DNA of 64,000 bases from Zobellella iuensis (GCF_016746085.1 NZ_JAERTZ010000026.1:186001-250000), one strand, 5' to 3'. Positions 11,726 through 23,140 are shown, counted from the stretch's first letter. Translations and numbers: made by a program. The notes: a model not told the origin generated them from the letters alone.

Positions 11726-11776
11726 GACCTCTTTTGTCTTTATATGTTCATAGCGCGTGGGTCGGTTTTTAGCTCC

Positions 11777-11843
11777 GTAGGGTCGATTGCAATCGACCAT
11801 CCCAGCCACGGTGCCGCACCCGGTCGAATATATTCGACGCTAG
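11777..11843. repeat. REP/BIME-like paired palindrome, family A copy 3
   Basis: GTAG head, palindrome GGTCGATTGCAATCGACC, spacer ending CGCACCC, second palindrome GGTCGAATATATTCGACG, then CTAG. The loops differ from copies 1 and 2 but the stems are nearly the same. It lies between uppS and cdsA. Confidence 0.85.
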
Positions 11844-11863
11844 GATTGGACTCCCGTCTGCCC

Positions 11864-12631
11864 TCATGCTTCACGCTCCGCCACCAAGGCGCGGATTTGC
11901 TCACCGGTACAGCCGAAACGGCGTTCTCGCCCCACAAAAGCAGCTACCGCCTCGCTGAAGGACTCTTCACCGAAATCAGGCCAGAGTACGGGGGTAAAGT
12001 ACAGCTCGGCGTAGGCCAGTTGCCAAAGCAGAAAATTGCTGATGCGTTGCTCGCCCCCGGTGCGGATCAACAGATCCACCGGTGCCAAATCGGCCAGGTT
12101 CATCAGTTGGTCCAGATGGTGTTCGCTAATCTCGGCCGGTGCCAGCCGGCCTGCCGCCACCAGCTCCCCCAGTCGGCGGCAGGCCTGGGTGATATCCCAA
12201 CGGCCACCGTAGTTGGCGGCAATATTGAGGGTGAGGCCGGTATTGGCCGCGGTCAGCATCTCGGCATCGACAATCTTGCGCTGCAGGTGCTCACTGAAGG
12301 CATGGCGCTCACCGATGATACGCAGGCGGATATTGTTACGGTGCAGTTTGCGTACCTCGGAGCCCAAGACGGCGATGAAGAGCCCCATCAGGGCGCTGAC
12401 CTCCTCTTCGGGGCGACGCCAGTTTTCGCTGGAAAAAGCGAACAGGGTCAGGGCATCCAGCTTGAGCTTGTAGGCAAAGGTCACCGCCTCGCGCACCGCC
12501 TTGACCCCGGCCTTGTGGCCGCTTACCCGGAACTTGCCGCGCCGTTCGGCCCAGCGGCCGTTGCCATCCATGATAATGGCGACGTGGCGAGGTAGCTGGG
12601 ATGGCTCGTCGAATGCTGCCGTTGTTGGCAT
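11864..12631 (-). CDS. uppS: Undecaprenyl diphosphate synthase
   Basis: Builds the C55 carrier lipid for peptidoglycan and O-antigen from FPP and IPP. Signature motifs: [17 protein letters not shown] (catalytic Asp), [13 protein letters not shown], and [20 protein letters not shown] start at the ATG at 12631 because AGGAG lies 8 bases ahead; it gives 255 residues (E. coli 253). An in-frame start at 12655 has no such support. Downstream gene cdsA is on the same strand. Confidence 0.97.
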   Translation of the reverse strand: MPTTAAFDEPSQLPRHVAIIMDGNGRWAERRGKFRVSGHKAGVKAVREAVTFAYKLKLDALTLFAFSSENWRRPEEEVSALMGLFIAVLGSEVRKLHRNNIRLRIIGERHAFSEHLQRKIVDAEMLTAANTGLTLNIAANYGGRWDITQACRRLGELVAAGRLAPAEISEHHLDQLMNLADLAPVDLLIRTGGEQRISNFLLWQLAYAELYFTPVLWPDFGEESFSEAVAAFVGRERRFGCTGEQIRALVAEREA

Positions 12632-12705
12632 TGAATCACTCCTGCACAAAGACAAACGCCGTGCAGGCAGCTACACGGCGTCGGCTACTATACCTGATGT
12701 AAGTA

Positions 12706-13263
12706 TCAGATTTCCATTAACTCTTTCTCTTTGGCGGCGAGCGCTTCGTCCACCAGCTTGATGTAGAGATCGGTCAGTTTCTGGATGTCGTCCTGGGCAC
12801 GGCGGTCGTCGTCTTCGGAAATTTCCTTGTCTTTCAACAGCGCTTTCAGATCACCGTTGGCATCACGGCGGATATTGCGAATGGCCACCCGGCCCTGTTC
12901 CGCCTCGTGACGAACCACCTTGATCAGATCCTTGCGGCGCTCTTCGTTCAGCGGCGGCAGCGGAATACGGATGGTGGTGCCGGCGCTGGCCGGGTTCAGG
13001 CCCAGATCCGAACTCATGATGGCTTTTTCCACTGCCTGGATCATCGAGCGATCGAACACCGTCACCGCCAGGGTGCGAGAGTCTTCGGTGGTGATGTTGC
13101 CGACCTGCTTGAGCTGGGTGGAAGTGCCATAGTAATCCACGTAGATGGTATCGAGCAGGCTGGGATGGGCCCGGCCGGTACGCACCTTGTTCATCTGGGT
13201 CTTCAGCGCTTCCACGCTTTTTTCCATGCGCACTTTGGCGCTGTTCTTAATCTCGTTAATCAC
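12706..13263 (-). CDS. frr: Ribosome recycling factor
   Basis: Splits the post-termination ribosome with EF-G. 185 residues exactly as in E. coli, with [28 protein letters not shown] at the N-terminus (helical hairpin arm) and [21 protein letters not shown] in the head domain. Start is GTG at 13263 preceded by GAGG. It stands 58 bases after pyrH on the same strand, the usual rpsB-tsf-pyrH-frr order. Confidence 0.98.
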   Translation of the reverse strand: MINEIKNSAKVRMEKSVEALKTQMNKVRTGRAHPSLLDTIYVDYYGTSTQLKQVGNITTEDSRTLAVTVFDRSMIQAVEKAIMSSDLGLNPASAGTTIRIPLPPLNEERRKDLIKVVRHEAEQGRVAIRNIRRDANGDLKALLKDKEISEDDDRRAQDDIQKLTDLYIKLVDEALAAKEKELMEI

Positions 13264-13321
13264 TGTCTTTATCCTCTTTGTCCTGAGTGAGGTTCTACGC
13301 CTGACACCTTACTCCACAGAG

Positions 13322-14050
13322 TTACTTGCGACTGATAAGGGTGCCTTCGGTTTCCCCCATCACGGCCCGTCGCAGCGCACCCGGTTTATTCATATTAAAC
13401 ACCCGGATCGGCAGGTTGTGATCCCGGGCCAGGGTAAAGGCGGCCAGATCCATCACCTTGAGCTCCCGCTCCAGGACATCGTCATAGTTGAGATGATGAT
13501 GGAGTTCGGCCTCGGGGTTTTTCATGGGGTCGTCGCTGAACACGCCGTCCACCTTGGTGGCCTTCAATACTACGTCGGCTTCGATTTCAATACCACGCAA
13601 ACAGGCGGCCGAATCGGTGGTAAAGAAGGGGTTGCCGGTGCCGGCGGAGAAAATCACCACCCGGCCCTTGCGCAACAGGCTGATGGCTTCCGCCCAGTTG
13701 TAGCTGTCGCACATGCCTTCCAGGGTGATGGCGGACATCAGGCGAGCATTCACATAAGCACGGTGCAGGGCATCACGCATGGCCAGGCCGTTCATCACGG
13801 TCGCCAACATACCCATGTGGTCGCCCACCACGCGGTTCATTCCCGCCTTGGCCAGGCCCGCACCACGGAACAGGTTGCCGCCGCCGATCACCAGGCCGAC
13901 CTGAACGCCCAATTCAACCAGTTCCTTGATTTCCTGAGCCATACGCTCCAGTACGGCGGGGTCGATACCAAAGCCTTCTTCCCCTTGCAGCGCTTCGCCG
14001 CTCAGTTTAAGAAGAATGCGTCTGTATGCGGGTTTAGGATTGGTACTCAT
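13322..14050 (-). CDS. pyrH: UMP kinase
   Basis: Phosphorylates UMP to UDP; the bacterial hexameric type controlled by GTP and UTP. The 242 residues show [12 protein letters not shown] (phosphate-binding Lys), [12 protein letters not shown], and [27 protein letters not shown]. coli PyrH has 241 residues. It follows tsf after 70 bases holding a hairpin, and precedes frr. Confidence 0.98.
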   Translation of the reverse strand: MSTNPKPAYRRILLKLSGEALQGEEGFGIDPAVLERMAQEIKELVELGVQVGLVIGGGNLFRGAGLAKAGMNRVVGDHMGMLATVMNGLAMRDALHRAYVNARLMSAITLEGMCDSYNWAEAISLLRKGRVVIFSAGTGNPFFTTDSAACLRGIEIEADVVLKATKVDGVFSDDPMKNPEAELHHHLNYDDVLERELKVMDLAAFTLARDHNLPIRVFNMNKPGALRRAVMGETEGTLISRK

Positions 14051-14073
14051 GCTTTCTATTCCTGGTCATAGAA

Positions 14074-14097
14074 AGACCGCGACGGGTGTCGCGGTCT
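14074..14097 (-). terminator. Hairpin between tsf and pyrH (attenuator-like)
   Basis: Perfect 10-bp stem AGACCGCGAC / GTCGCGGTCT with a 4-base loop. On the minus strand it is followed by TTCTATG, a short U-poor tail, so it probably ends only part of the transcripts and lowers pyrH output relative to rpsB-tsf. Confidence 0.55.
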
Positions 14098-14120
14098 GGA
14101 TAGCACTAAAATTGCGGGAA

Positions 14121-14999
14121 TTAACCCTTGGCGGCAGCGATTTGCGCCTGAACTTCGGCAGCGAAGTCTTCTTCTTTACGCTCGATACCTTCACCCACTT
14201 CGAAACGCACGAAGCCCAGGGCATCGGCACCTTTCTGCTTGAGCACGTCGGCAACGGAAACGGACGGGTCCTTGACGAAGGGCTGGCCGGTGAGAGAGAT
14301 CTCGCCGGTGAACTTCTTCATGCGACCTTCAACCATCTTCTCGGCGATGTCTTTCGGCTTGCCGGAGTTGACCGCGATTTCCACCTGGATTTCGCGCTCT
14401 TTGGCCACCACGTCTTCGGATACATCTTCCGGCTTGACGAACTGCGGGCTGCAGGCAGCCACGTGCATGGCCACGTCTTTGGCCACTTCTTCGTCACCGC
14501 CTTTCAGGTTGACGATAACACCGATGCGGGTGCCGTGCAGGTAGGTGGTCAGGTTGTCGCCTTCCACCAGCACTACACGACGCAGGCTCATGTTCTCGCC
14601 GATTTTGGCGATCAGGTTGGTGAGGGTGGTTTCCACGCTCTCGCCGTTTTCATACTCGGCCGCTTTCAGGGCGTCCAGGTCGTTGATTTTGTTGGCCAGG
14701 GCGATATCGGCAACCTTGTCGCCGAAGGCGCGGAAGCCGGCATCCTTGGCAACGAAGTCGGTTTCGCTGTTCAGCTCGATCATCACGGCAGTGTTGCCGG
14801 CCTGGCGCACCAGGATGATGCCTTCGGCGGCGATACGGCCGGCTTTCTTGGCGGCTTTGGCCTGGCCGGACTTACGCATGTCTTCGATGGCCTGCTCGAT
14901 GTCGCCATTGGCTTCGGTCAGGGCTTTTTTACAATCCATCATGCCGGCGCCAGTGCGCTCACGCAGTTCTTTTACCAGGGCGGCGGTAATAGTTGCCAT
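14121..14999 (-). CDS. tsf: Elongation factor Ts
   Basis: Nucleotide exchange factor for EF-Tu. 292 residues with the UBA-like N-terminus ([21 protein letters not shown]) and the core motif [14 protein letters not shown], which holds the TDFV contact to EF-Tu. E. coli Ts has 283 residues. It follows rpsB on the same strand after a 108-base gap that contains a strong hairpin. Confidence 0.98.
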   Translation of the reverse strand: MATITAALVKELRERTGAGMMDCKKALTEANGDIEQAIEDMRKSGQAKAAKKAGRIAAEGIILVRQAGNTAVMIELNSETDFVAKDAGFRAFGDKVADIALANKINDLDALKAAEYENGESVETTLTNLIAKIGENMSLRRVVLVEGDNLTTYLHGTRIGVIVNLKGGDEEVAKDVAMHVAACSPQFVKPEDVSEDVVAKEREIQVEIAVNSGKPKDIAEKMVEGRMKKFTGEISLTGQPFVKDPSVSVADVLKQKGADALGFVRFEVGEGIERKEEDFAAEVQAQIAAAKG

Positions 15000-15030
15000 G
15001 TCTCATTTCCTCGGTCTTGGTCTACAAGAA

Positions 15031-15053
15031 AACAGGGGCACAAGGCCCCTGTT
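15031..15053 (-). terminator. Hairpin between rpsB and tsf (attenuator-like)
   Basis: Stem AACAGGGGC / GCCCCTGTT with a short loop. On the minus strand the tail reads TTCTTG, with few Us. E. coli also has partial termination between these genes; here the same role is inference. Confidence 0.5.
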
Positions 15054-15107
15054 AACCCATTACTTGCGTATGGTTAATAAAGGCTGGAGCGGCTCGCTCA
15101 GACTTTA

Positions 15108-15833
15108 TTATTCTTCAACGACGTAGTTGTCTTCGGCTTGCACGGCCAAGTCTTGCGCACGGGCGGTGGTCACAGCGTCAGCAGCGGCGTTCAGGTACAG
15201 CTGAACGGCGCGGATGGCGTCATCGTTACCGGGAACGATATAGTCGATGCCGTCCGGGTTAGAGTTGGTGTCCACTACCGATACCACGGGAATGCCCAGG
15301 TTGTTGGCTTCCTTGATGGCGATGTGCTCGTGATCGGCGTCGATGACGAACAGTACGTCGGGCAGACCGCCCATGTCCTTGATACCGCCCAGGGACTTCT
15401 CCAGCTTTTCCATTTCGCGAGTGCGCATCAGCGCCTCTTTCTTGGTCAGCTTGTCGAAGGTACCGTCTTGAGACTGGATTTCCAGCTCTTTCAGGCGGCT
15501 GATGGATTGACGTACGGTTTTCCAGTTGGTCAGCATGCCACCCAACCAGCGGTGGTTGACATAGTACTGATCACACTTGGTAGCGGCTTCTTTAACGGCT
15601 TCAGAGGCTGCGCGCTTGGTACCAACAAACAGAATTTTACCTTTTTTGGAAGCAACGCTGCCCAGGTAGTTCAGGGCGTCGTTGAACATAGGTACTGTTT
15701 TTTCCAGGTTGATGATGTGAACCCGGTTGCTGGCGCCGAAAATGAAGGGCTTCATCTTGGGGTTCCAGAAACGGGTCTGGTGACCGAAGTGAACGCCGGC
15801 TTTCAGCATGTCGCGCATAGATACTTGTGCCAT
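15108..15833 (-). CDS. rpsB: Small ribosomal subunit protein uS2
   Basis: 30S protein S2, needed for S1 docking and translation initiation. The ATG at 15833 gives 241 residues, the same as E. coli, with [20 protein letters not shown] and [19 protein letters not shown] as signatures. AGAGGAAATC precedes the ATG. The frame stays open upstream to 16034, but that part is a leader with no similarity to S2. First gene of rpsB-tsf. Confidence 0.98.
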   Translation of the reverse strand: MAQVSMRDMLKAGVHFGHQTRFWNPKMKPFIFGASNRVHIINLEKTVPMFNDALNYLGSVASKKGKILFVGTKRAASEAVKEAATKCDQYYVNHRWLGGMLTNWKTVRQSISRLKELEIQSQDGTFDKLTKKEALMRTREMEKLEKSLGGIKDMGGLPDVLFVIDADHEHIAIKEANNLGIPVVSVVDTNSNPDGIDYIVPGNDDAIRAVQLYLNAAADAVTTARAQDLAVQAEDNYVVEE

Positions 15834-15980
15834 GATTTCCTCTAATAAATGTATTGGGTTAGGCCTCCACACATCCCATGGCTCCGACCCTAAGGCACCC
15901 TGGAGCATGTGCCGATGTGTGTGTGTGTTAAATAAAGTGAATGTATCGTGACCGGGCCAGGCCGCAGGCATGGCTGTCAC
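15834..15980 (-). promoter_or_regulatory. rpsB 5' leader, probable S2-responsive / t44-type leader RNA
   Basis: About 145 untranslated bases lie between the likely transcription start and the rpsB ATG. In E. coli and relatives the same place, upstream of rpsB and opposite map, holds the t44 (tff) RNA, and S2 represses rpsB-tsf through the leader. The end GTGTGGAGGCCTAACCC, then TTATTAGAGG, looks like the conserved 3' part of that leader. A run of CA repeats (ACACACACACA) lies near the middle. Placement is by synteny and partial sequence recall, not by covariance search. Confidence 0.5.
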
Positions 15981-15987
15981 GGCGCGC

Positions 15988-16020
15988 TTTATACCATGAA
16001 ACCGGACCCTACGCCAGTAC
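15988..16020 (-). promoter_or_regulatory. rpsB promoter
   Basis: Extended -10 TGGTATAAA (hexamer 15988-15993) followed by a GC-rich discriminator GCGCGCC, which is typical of stringently controlled ribosomal promoters. The -35 (around 16011-16016, TGGCGT) is weak. It points to rpsB and lies close to the divergent map gene. Confidence 0.6.
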
Positions 16021-16164
16021 GAGCCGCGATCCATGGCAAGGCCGCCACTGGAAGTTAAGCCCGCTTGGGGTTACACTTTTGGCCCTTTAACGGCATGGCC
16101 GACAGCCGCCCCAAGCGAAACAGACGCGACAAAACCGGGCGCCAAAACCACAGAGACGAGTTTG

Positions 16165-16950
16165 ATGAGCATAGTCATAAAAACCCCGGAAGAAATAGAA
16201 AAAATGCGTGTGGCCGGCCGCCTGGCCGCCGAAGTGCTGGAAATGATAGAGCCCCACGTGAAGGCCGGCGTGACCACAGACGAGCTGAACCAGATCTGCC
16301 ATGACTATATCGTTAACGAACAGCAGGCCATTCCGGCACCGCTGAACTACCACGGCTTTCCCAAATCCATCTGTACCTCGGTCAACCATGTGATCTGCCA
16401 TGGCATCCCGTCCGATAAAAAGCTGAAGGACGGCGATATCATCAATATCGACATCACGGTGATCAAGGACGGCTACCACGGTGATACCTCCAGGATGTTT
16501 TTTGTGGGCAAGGCCAGCATCATGGCCGAGCGGCTGTGCCGGGTCACCCAGGAATGCATGGAGCTCGGCATCAAAATGGTGAAGCACGGAGTGCGCCTGG
16601 GCGACATCGGCGCCGCCATTCAGCAACATGCGGAAGCCCACCACTACTCGGTAGTGCGGGAATACTGCGGCCACGGCATCGGCCGTGAATTCCACGAGGA
16701 GCCCCAGGTGCTGCACTACGGCAAGCCAGGCACCGGCGAAGTGCTGCAGGCCGGCATGTGCCTGACCATAGAGCCGATGATCAACGTGGGCAAACGCCAC
16801 AGCAAGATGCTGGGCGACGGCTGGACGGTGGTGACCAAGGACCGCAGCCTCTCGGCCCAATACGAACACACCATTCTGGTGACCGAAGACGGTTGCGAAG
16901 TGCTGACCCTGCGCCAGGACGATAACCTGCCGCGCATTATCAAGGCGTGA
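16165..16950 (+). CDS. map: Methionine aminopeptidase type I
   Basis: Removes the initiator Met from new proteins; essential dinuclear-metal enzyme. The ATG at 16165 gives 261 residues (E. coli 264). Metal ligands are visible in context: NIDITVIKDGYHGDTSRMF (two Asp), GHGIGREFHEEPQVLHY (His), MCLTIEPMINVG (Glu), and SAQYEHTILVTEDGCEVL (Glu). The ribosome binding site is poor (GACGAG). It is divergent from rpsB, as in E. coli. An upstream in-frame start at 16033 would run into the rpsB promoter and is rejected. Confidence 0.97.
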   Translation: MSIVIKTPEEIEKMRVAGRLAAEVLEMIEPHVKAGVTTDELNQICHDYIVNEQQAIPAPLNYHGFPKSICTSVNHVICHGIPSDKKLKDGDIINIDITVIKDGYHGDTSRMFFVGKASIMAERLCRVTQECMELGIKMVKHGVRLGDIGAAIQQHAEAHHYSVVREYCGHGIGREFHEEPQVLHYGKPGTGEVLQAGMCLTIEPMINVGKRHSKMLGDGWTVVTKDRSLSAQYEHTILVTEDGCEVLTLRQDDNLPRIIKA

Positions 16951-16975
16951 AGCAGCGTAACCAGCCGCCGCCAAG

Positions 16976-17015
16976 ATGGAAGGCAGGCGGCTCGCTTGCC
17001 TTCCCGCAAAGTGAC
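16976..17015. repeat. Two-palindrome repeat, family B copy 1 (decayed)
   Basis: GGAAGGCAGGCGGCTCGCTTGCC followed by TTCCCGCAAAGTG resembles the better-kept copies at 18391, 19685 and 23089 but has mismatches in both stems. It lies between the convergent ends of map and icd. Confidence 0.6.
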
Positions 17016-17095
17016 AACCGGATCCTGGCCCCTGCCTAGGGAGCAGGGATGAGGAAGCTTCCCAGCCACGTCCCCCCAGTCCCTGTTTCCTGGCC

Positions 17096-18349
17096 TCACA
17101 TATTCGCCACCATGTCTTCGGCGAATTCGGAGCACTTGCGCAGGGTGGCGCCATCCATCAGCCGTTCGAAGTCGTAGGTTACCGTTTTGTTGGCGATAGC
17201 CCCTTCCATGCCCTTGATGATGAGATCCGCCGCTTCGGTCCAGCCCAGGTGGCGCAGCATCATTTCGGCGGAGAGGATAAGCGACCCCGGGTTGACCTTG
17301 TCCTGCCCCGCATACTTGGGTGCGGTGCCGTGAGTGGCCTCGAACAGGGCCACACCATCGCCGATATTGGCGCCGGGAGCGATGCCGATGCCGCCCACCT
17401 GGGCCGCCAGGGCGTCGGAAATATAGTCGCCGTTGAGGTTCATGCAGGCAATCACGTCGTATTCCGCCGGACGCAACAAAATCTGCTGCAGGAAGGCGTC
17501 GGCGATCACATCCTTGACCACGATTTCCTTACCAGTTTTAGGGTTTTTGAATGAACACCAGGGGCCGCCGTCGATAAGCTCGGCGCCGAACTCCTCCCGC
17601 GCCAGTTCGTAGCCCCAGTCCTTGAAGGCCCCTTCGGTAAACTTCATGATATTGCCCTTGTGCACCAGGGTCAGGGAGTCACGATCGTTGTCCACCGCAT
17701 ACTGCAGCGCGGCCCGTACCAACCGGCGGGTGCCTTCGCGGGAGGTGGGCTTGATGCCGATGCCGCAATCCTCGGGGAAACGGATTTTCTGCACCCCCAT
17801 CTCTTCCCGCAAAAAGTCGATGACCTTTTGGGCCTCGGCGCTGCCGGCCTTCCATTCGATGCCGGCATAGATGTCCTCGCTGTTCTCGCGGAAGATCACC
17901 ATATCGGTGAGCTCGGGCTGTTTCAGCGGGCTGGGGGTACCCTGGTAATAGCGCACCGGGCGCAGGCAAATGTAAAGATCCAGCTCCTGGCGCAGGGCCA
18001 CGTTGAGGGAGCGGATGCCACCGCCCACCGGGGTGGTCAGCGGGCCCTTGATGGCCACATGATAGTCACGGATAAAGTCGAGGGTTTCTTCCGGCAGCCA
18101 GGTGTTTTCGCCATAAACCCGGGTGGACTTTTCGCCGGTGTAGATCTCCATCCAGCTGATGTTGCGCGCGCCGCCATAGGCCTTGGCCACGGCCGCATCC
18201 ACCACCGTTTTCATCGCCGGGGTAACATCCACCCCTATGCCGTCGCCTTCTATAAAGGGAATAATGGGATCGTTCGGAACCACCAGCTTGCCGCTCGCAT
18301 CCAGGGTGATTTTTTGCCCTTCCGCTGGCACCGTCACTTTTGAAGTCAT
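17096..18349 (-). CDS. icd: NADP-dependent isocitrate dehydrogenase
   Basis: TCA-cycle oxidation of isocitrate to 2-oxoglutarate with NADPH formation. 417 residues (E. coli 416). The [20 protein letters not shown] segment holds the Ser that AceK phosphorylates in E. coli and the isocitrate-binding Arg residues; [17 protein letters not shown] has the Lys-Tyr pair that selects NADP. ATG at 18349. It is convergent with map and divergent from rluE, as in E. coli. Confidence 0.98.
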   Translation of the reverse strand: MTSKVTVPAEGQKITLDASGKLVVPNDPIIPFIEGDGIGVDVTPAMKTVVDAAVAKAYGGARNISWMEIYTGEKSTRVYGENTWLPEETLDFIRDYHVAIKGPLTTPVGGGIRSLNVALRQELDLYICLRPVRYYQGTPSPLKQPELTDMVIFRENSEDIYAGIEWKAGSAEAQKVIDFLREEMGVQKIRFPEDCGIGIKPTSREGTRRLVRAALQYAVDNDRDSLTLVHKGNIMKFTEGAFKDWGYELAREEFGAELIDGGPWCSFKNPKTGKEIVVKDVIADAFLQQILLRPAEYDVIACMNLNGDYISDALAAQVGGIGIAPGANIGDGVALFEATHGTAPKYAGQDKVNPGSLILSAEMMLRHLGWTEAADLIIKGMEGAIANKTVTYDFERLMDGATLRKCSEFAEDMVANM

Positions 18350-18390
18350 CGCTTTCTCCTGGCTTGTTGATGTGTTTTGTATTTATTGCT

Positions 18391-18479
18391 GGAGCGCAGG
18401 CGGCTCGCCTGCCTTCCCGCACAGCGGGAACTTTAAGCCTGGGTGCAATATCCCTGCGGAGGACAAGACCCGCGCTCCA
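18391..18479. repeat. Two-palindrome repeat, family B copy 2 (longest intact form)
   Basis: Opens with GGAGCGCAGGCGGCTCGCCT (inner palindrome GCAGGCGGCTCGCCTGC), then TTCCCGCACAGCGGGAA, then a tail CCCTGCGGAGGACAAGACCC ending GCGCTCC. The first and last 7 bases (GGAGCGC / GCGCTCC) are inverted repeats, so this copy may show the true element ends. It lies upstream of icd. Confidence 0.75.
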
Positions 18480-18612
18480 TATCTGCACTGGCATCATAGG
18501 TTAAAGAATTACCCATTAATATTGGCCCAATCACAGTTCCACCGCCCCACCGTTAGCCGGCCGGGGCGCACTCTGTTATGCTTGAAGCCCCTGTTTCATC
18601 AGCCTTTTTGCC

Positions 18613-19206
18613 ATGAAAGCCAGAAAACCCCGCCCCGCCCCCCGACCAAAGTCTAACAGGCCGCCGGCCGGGCCGCCGACCACCCTGCTGTTCAACAAGC
18701 CCTATATGGTGCTGTGCCAGTTTACCGACGGCGAGGGCCGCCAGACCCTGGCCGACTTCGTCGATGTGCCCGGTGTTTATGCCGCCGGCCGGCTGGACCG
18801 GGACAGCGAAGGCCTGCTGGTGCTGACCAACGACGGCGCCCTCAACGCCCGCCTGACCCAACCCGGGCGCAAAACCGAAAAAACCTATTGGGCTCAGGTG
18901 GAAGGTATTCCCACCAAGGCGGATCTCGACAAGCTGCGCCAGGGGGTTACGCTTAACGACGGCCCCACCCTGCCGGCCCAGGTGCGGCTGATGGCCGAGC
19001 CCGAGGTGTGGCCCCGTGTTCCACCCATTCGCGAGCGCCAGGCCATTCCCACCCGTTGGCTGGAAATAAAAATAGTGGAAGGGCGCAACCGCCAGGTACG
19101 ACGGATGACCGCCCAAATCGGCTTTCCCACCCTGCGGCTGATCCGCTACGCCATGGGCGACTGGACCCTGGGCGATTTGCAACCCGGACAATGGAGAAAA
19201 ACATGA
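18613..19206 (+). CDS. rluE: 23S rRNA pseudouridine(2457) synthase
   Basis: Isomerises U2457 in 23S rRNA. The 197-residue protein has a basic N-terminal tail ([15 protein letters not shown]), then [19 protein letters not shown] with the catalytic Asp, and [20 protein letters not shown], typical of the RsuA/RluE group. The identity as RluE rests on the icd-rluE-nudJ-mnmA-hflD-purB order shared with E. coli. No clear ribosome binding site precedes the ATG at 18613. Its TGA overlaps the nudJ ATG. Confidence 0.95.
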   Translation: MKARKPRPAPRPKSNRPPAGPPTTLLFNKPYMVLCQFTDGEGRQTLADFVDVPGVYAAGRLDRDSEGLLVLTNDGALNARLTQPGRKTEKTYWAQVEGIPTKADLDKLRQGVTLNDGPTLPAQVRLMAEPEVWPRVPPIRERQAIPTRWLEIKIVEGRNRQVRRMTAQIGFPTLRLIRYAMGDWTLGDLQPGQWRKT

Positions 19207-19667
19207 GCCATGCGGTAACCCTGGCGGTGATAGTGCGTGCCGGCGATCGTTTTTTGATGGTGGAGGAATGGCAGCAGGGCCGGGTGATGTTCAACCAGCC
19301 CGCCGGCCATCTGGAGCCGGGCGAGGAACTGCTGGCCGGCGCCCGCCGCGAATTGCTGGAAGAAACCGGGCTTGCCTTGCCCATAGAGCAGGCGGTAGGC
19401 ATTTACCAGTACAGTGCGCCGGACAGCGGCAAGCACTTCGTGCGCTTTACCTTCTGCGTGGCGGTGGCCGAGCCGCTGGCTACCCGGCCCCAGGACCCGG
19501 ACGGCGACATCATCCGCTGCCACTGGCTGACCCTGGACGAAATTGAAGCCCTGGGCGAGCAGCTGCGCAGCCCGCTTATCCTCGCCTCGTTCCAGGATTA
19601 CCTGGCGGGAGCACGCTTTCCGCTGGACGCCTTGAAAAGCGTGAGGCATAAGGACCCTCAGCCTTGA
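19203..19667 (+). CDS. nudJ: Nudix phosphatase NudJ
   Basis: Hydrolyses nucleoside di- and triphosphates and HMP-pyrophosphate. The ATG at 19203 overlaps the rluE stop (ATGA) with GGAG 6 bases ahead, giving 154 residues (E. coli 153). The Nudix box is complete: [20 protein letters not shown] followed by TGL. Coupled to rluE, upstream of mnmA. Confidence 0.95.
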   Translation: MSHAVTLAVIVRAGDRFLMVEEWQQGRVMFNQPAGHLEPGEELLAGARRELLEETGLALPIEQAVGIYQYSAPDSGKHFVRFTFCVAVAEPLATRPQDPDGDIIRCHWLTLDEIEALGEQLRSPLILASFQDYLAGARFPLDALKSVRHKDPQP

Positions 19668-19684
19668 GGACGTACGCCGCTCCC

Positions 19685-19810
19685 TGGAGCGCAGGCGGCT
19701 CGCCTGCATTCCCGCAAAGCGGGAACCCTCGGGCCCACCAACCACACCCAAGCCACGGCATAACACCCCTGCGGGCGGGCCGCCCTCCTGCGGAGGACAA
19801 GACCCGCGAC
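19685..19810. repeat. Two-palindrome repeat, family B copy 3 (with extra module)
   Basis: GGAGCGCAGGCGGCTCGCCT and TTCCCGCAAAGCGGGAA as in the other copies, and the same tail TGCGGAGGACAAGACCCGCG as copy 2. Between them is an added stretch, GCCACGGCATAACACCCCTG then CGGGCGGGCCG, that closely matches part of family A copy 4 near 31880. Lies between nudJ and mnmA. Confidence 0.75.
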
Positions 19811-19819
19811 TTGTCATGT

Positions 19820-19854
19820 CTTCCCGCTTCAAGCTTCGGGCTTCCGGCTTAAAC
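19820..19854. repeat. Five degenerate heptamers of type CTTCNNG
   Basis: Units CTTCCCG, CTTCAAG, CTTCGGG, CTTCCGG and CTTAAAC follow each other with an exact 7-base period, just upstream of mnmA. Matching arrays are found at other gene ends in the window. Confidence 0.7.
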
Positions 19855-19922
19855 CACGCCTCCCCCTCGCGGCATTTGTCTGGTAAAATGCCGCCCGTTT
19901 TGCTAACAGGTAACGGCAGGTT

Positions 19923-21029
19923 ATGAGCGATAACAGTCAGCTAAAAGTGATTGTCGGCATGTCCGGCGGTGTGGATTCTTCGGTGTCGGCCTGGCTGCTG
20001 CAACAGCAGGGCTATCAGGTGGAAGGCCTGTTCATGAAGAACTGGGAAGAAGACGACACCGACGAGTACTGCTCCGCCGCCGAGGATCTGCGCGATGCCC
20101 AGGCGGTGTGCGACAAGCTCGGTATCGAACTGCACACCATCAACTTCGCCGCCGAGTACTGGGACAATGTGTTCGAGCACTTCCTGGCCGAATACAAGGC
20201 CGGGCGTACCCCCAACCCGGACATCCTGTGCAACAAGGAAATCAAGTTTAAGGCGTTCCTGGAGTTCGCCGCCGAGGATCTGGGCGCCGACTACATCGCC
20301 ACCGGCCACTATGTGCGCCGCAGCTTCGACGACCAGCCCAAGCTGCTGCGCGGGCTGGACGACAACAAGGATCAGAGCTATTTCCTCTATACCCTGAGTG
20401 CACAACAGGTGGCCAAGAGCCTGTTCCCGGTGGGCGAGCTGGAAAAGCCCGAAGTGCGCCGCATCGCCGAGCAGCTGGAGCTGGTTACCGCCAAGAAGAA
20501 GGATTCCACCGGCATCTGCTTTATCGGCGAGCGCAAGTTCCGCGACTTTCTGGCTCGCTATCTGCCCGCCCAGCCGGGCAGGATCGAAACCGTTAACGGC
20601 GAGGTTATTGGCGAGCACCAGGGTCTGATGTACCACACCCTGGGCCAGCGCAAGGGCCTTGGCATCGGCGGCCTCAAGAACGCCACCGACGATCCCTGGT
20701 ATGTGGTGGATAAAGATCTGGAGCGCAATGTGCTGGTGGTGGCCCAGGGCGATCATCCCCGCCTCTATTCGAACGGCCTTATCGCCCGCCAGTTGCACTG
20801 GGTAAACCGCCAGCCGGTGACCCAGGCCTTTCGCTGCTCGGTAAAAACCCGCTATCGCCAGGAAGACATTCCCTGTTTGGTAGAGCCGGTGGACGCCGAA
20901 ACCATCAGGGTGACCTTCGACAGCCCGCAGGCCGCGGTGACCCCGGGCCAGTCCGCCGTCTTCTACCAGGGCGAGGTCTGTCTGGGCGGCGGCATTATCG
21001 AAACCCGATTCAGTCAGGAGCAAGCGTGA
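19923..21029 (+). CDS. mnmA: tRNA-specific 2-thiouridylase MnmA
   Basis: Thiolates U34 of tRNA-Lys, -Glu and -Gln with sulfur from the Tus relay. 368 residues with the PP-loop [10 protein letters not shown] (12-21), the Cys in [11 protein letters not shown] and the second catalytic Cys in [17 protein letters not shown]. coli MnmA has 368. ATG at 19923 with AGG just ahead. Its TGA overlaps the hflD GTG. Confidence 0.98.
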   Translation: MSDNSQLKVIVGMSGGVDSSVSAWLLQQQGYQVEGLFMKNWEEDDTDEYCSAAEDLRDAQAVCDKLGIELHTINFAAEYWDNVFEHFLAEYKAGRTPNPDILCNKEIKFKAFLEFAAEDLGADYIATGHYVRRSFDDQPKLLRGLDDNKDQSYFLYTLSAQQVAKSLFPVGELEKPEVRRIAEQLELVTAKKKDSTGICFIGERKFRDFLARYLPAQPGRIETVNGEVIGEHQGLMYHTLGQRKGLGIGGLKNATDDPWYVVDKDLERNVLVVAQGDHPRLYSNGLIARQLHWVNRQPVTQAFRCSVKTRYRQEDIPCLVEPVDAETIRVTFDSPQAAVTPGQSAVFYQGEVCLGGGIIETRFSQEQA

Positions 21030-21649
21030 GTCATAGTCTGGAAAACCAAACCCTGGCCTTTGCCGGTATCTGCCAGGCGGCCAGCCTGGTACAGCAGGTC
21101 GCTCGCCAGGGCACTATCGAAAACAAAACGGTGCTCACCGCCACCCTCAACAGTATTCTGGTGACCGACGCCGAGCGCTCGGAAGACATTTACGGCGGCC
21201 ATGCACAGTTACAGCTGGGTTATCAGACCCTGATCGACCAGCTCAGCACCGACAGCGGCCAGAAAAATGCTGAACTCACCCGCTACTTGGTGGGCCTGGT
21301 GGCGCTGGAGCGCAAGCTGGCCAAACGCCGGGATCTGATGGCGATGCTGGGCGAGCGTATCAACCAGGTCAAGCGTCAGCTGCACCATTTCGAGCTGCTC
21401 GACGAGCAGGTGCTGGCCAACCTGGCCGGCATTTACAGCGACATCGTCAGCCCCATAGGGCCGCGTATCCAGGTGGCGGGCAACCCCAGCTATCTGCAGC
21501 AGCTGCTGGTGCAGCACCAGATCCGTGCCCTGTTGCTGGCCGGTATCCGCAGTGCCGTGCTGTGGCGCCAGCTCGGCGGCAAGCGCCGCCATATCCTGTT
21601 TTCCCGCAAGCGACTGGTGGCGCAAGCCCAGGCCGCCCTGCGCTATTGA
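21026..21649 (+). CDS. hflD: High frequency lysogenization protein HflD
   Basis: Membrane-associated helical protein; in E. coli it binds phage lambda CII and affects lysogenization, and its normal cell role is unclear. The 207-residue product (E. coli 213) is mainly alpha-helical, with [17 protein letters not shown] and [19 protein letters not shown] as recognisable parts. The start is a GTG at 21026 overlapping the mnmA TGA, with AGGAG 7 bases upstream. Placed between mnmA and purB as in E. coli. Confidence 0.94.
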   Translation: MSHSLENQTLAFAGICQAASLVQQVARQGTIENKTVLTATLNSILVTDAERSEDIYGGHAQLQLGYQTLIDQLSTDSGQKNAELTRYLVGLVALERKLAKRRDLMAMLGERINQVKRQLHHFELLDEQVLANLAGIYSDIVSPIGPRIQVAGNPSYLQQLLVQHQIRALLLAGIRSAVLWRQLGGKRRHILFSRKRLVAQAQAALRY

Positions 21650-21660
21650 TGTATTCTTAG

Positions 21661-23061
<1,401 letters not shown>

Positions 23062-23067
23062 AACGTA

Positions 23068-23140
23068 AGGGGGAGCGAGAGCTCCCCTGGAGCGCAGGCG
23101 GCTCGCCTGCATTCCCGCGCAGCGGGAACCTTCGGGCACT
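23068..23140. repeat. Hairpin plus two-palindrome repeat, family B copy 4
   Basis: GGGGGAGC-GAGA-GCTCCCC (about 23070-23087) right after the purB stop could end transcription though no U-run follows. It is joined to family B: GGAGCGCAGGCGGCTCGCCT from 23089, then TTCCCGCGCAGCGGGAA. Lies between purB and roxA. Confidence 0.7.
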
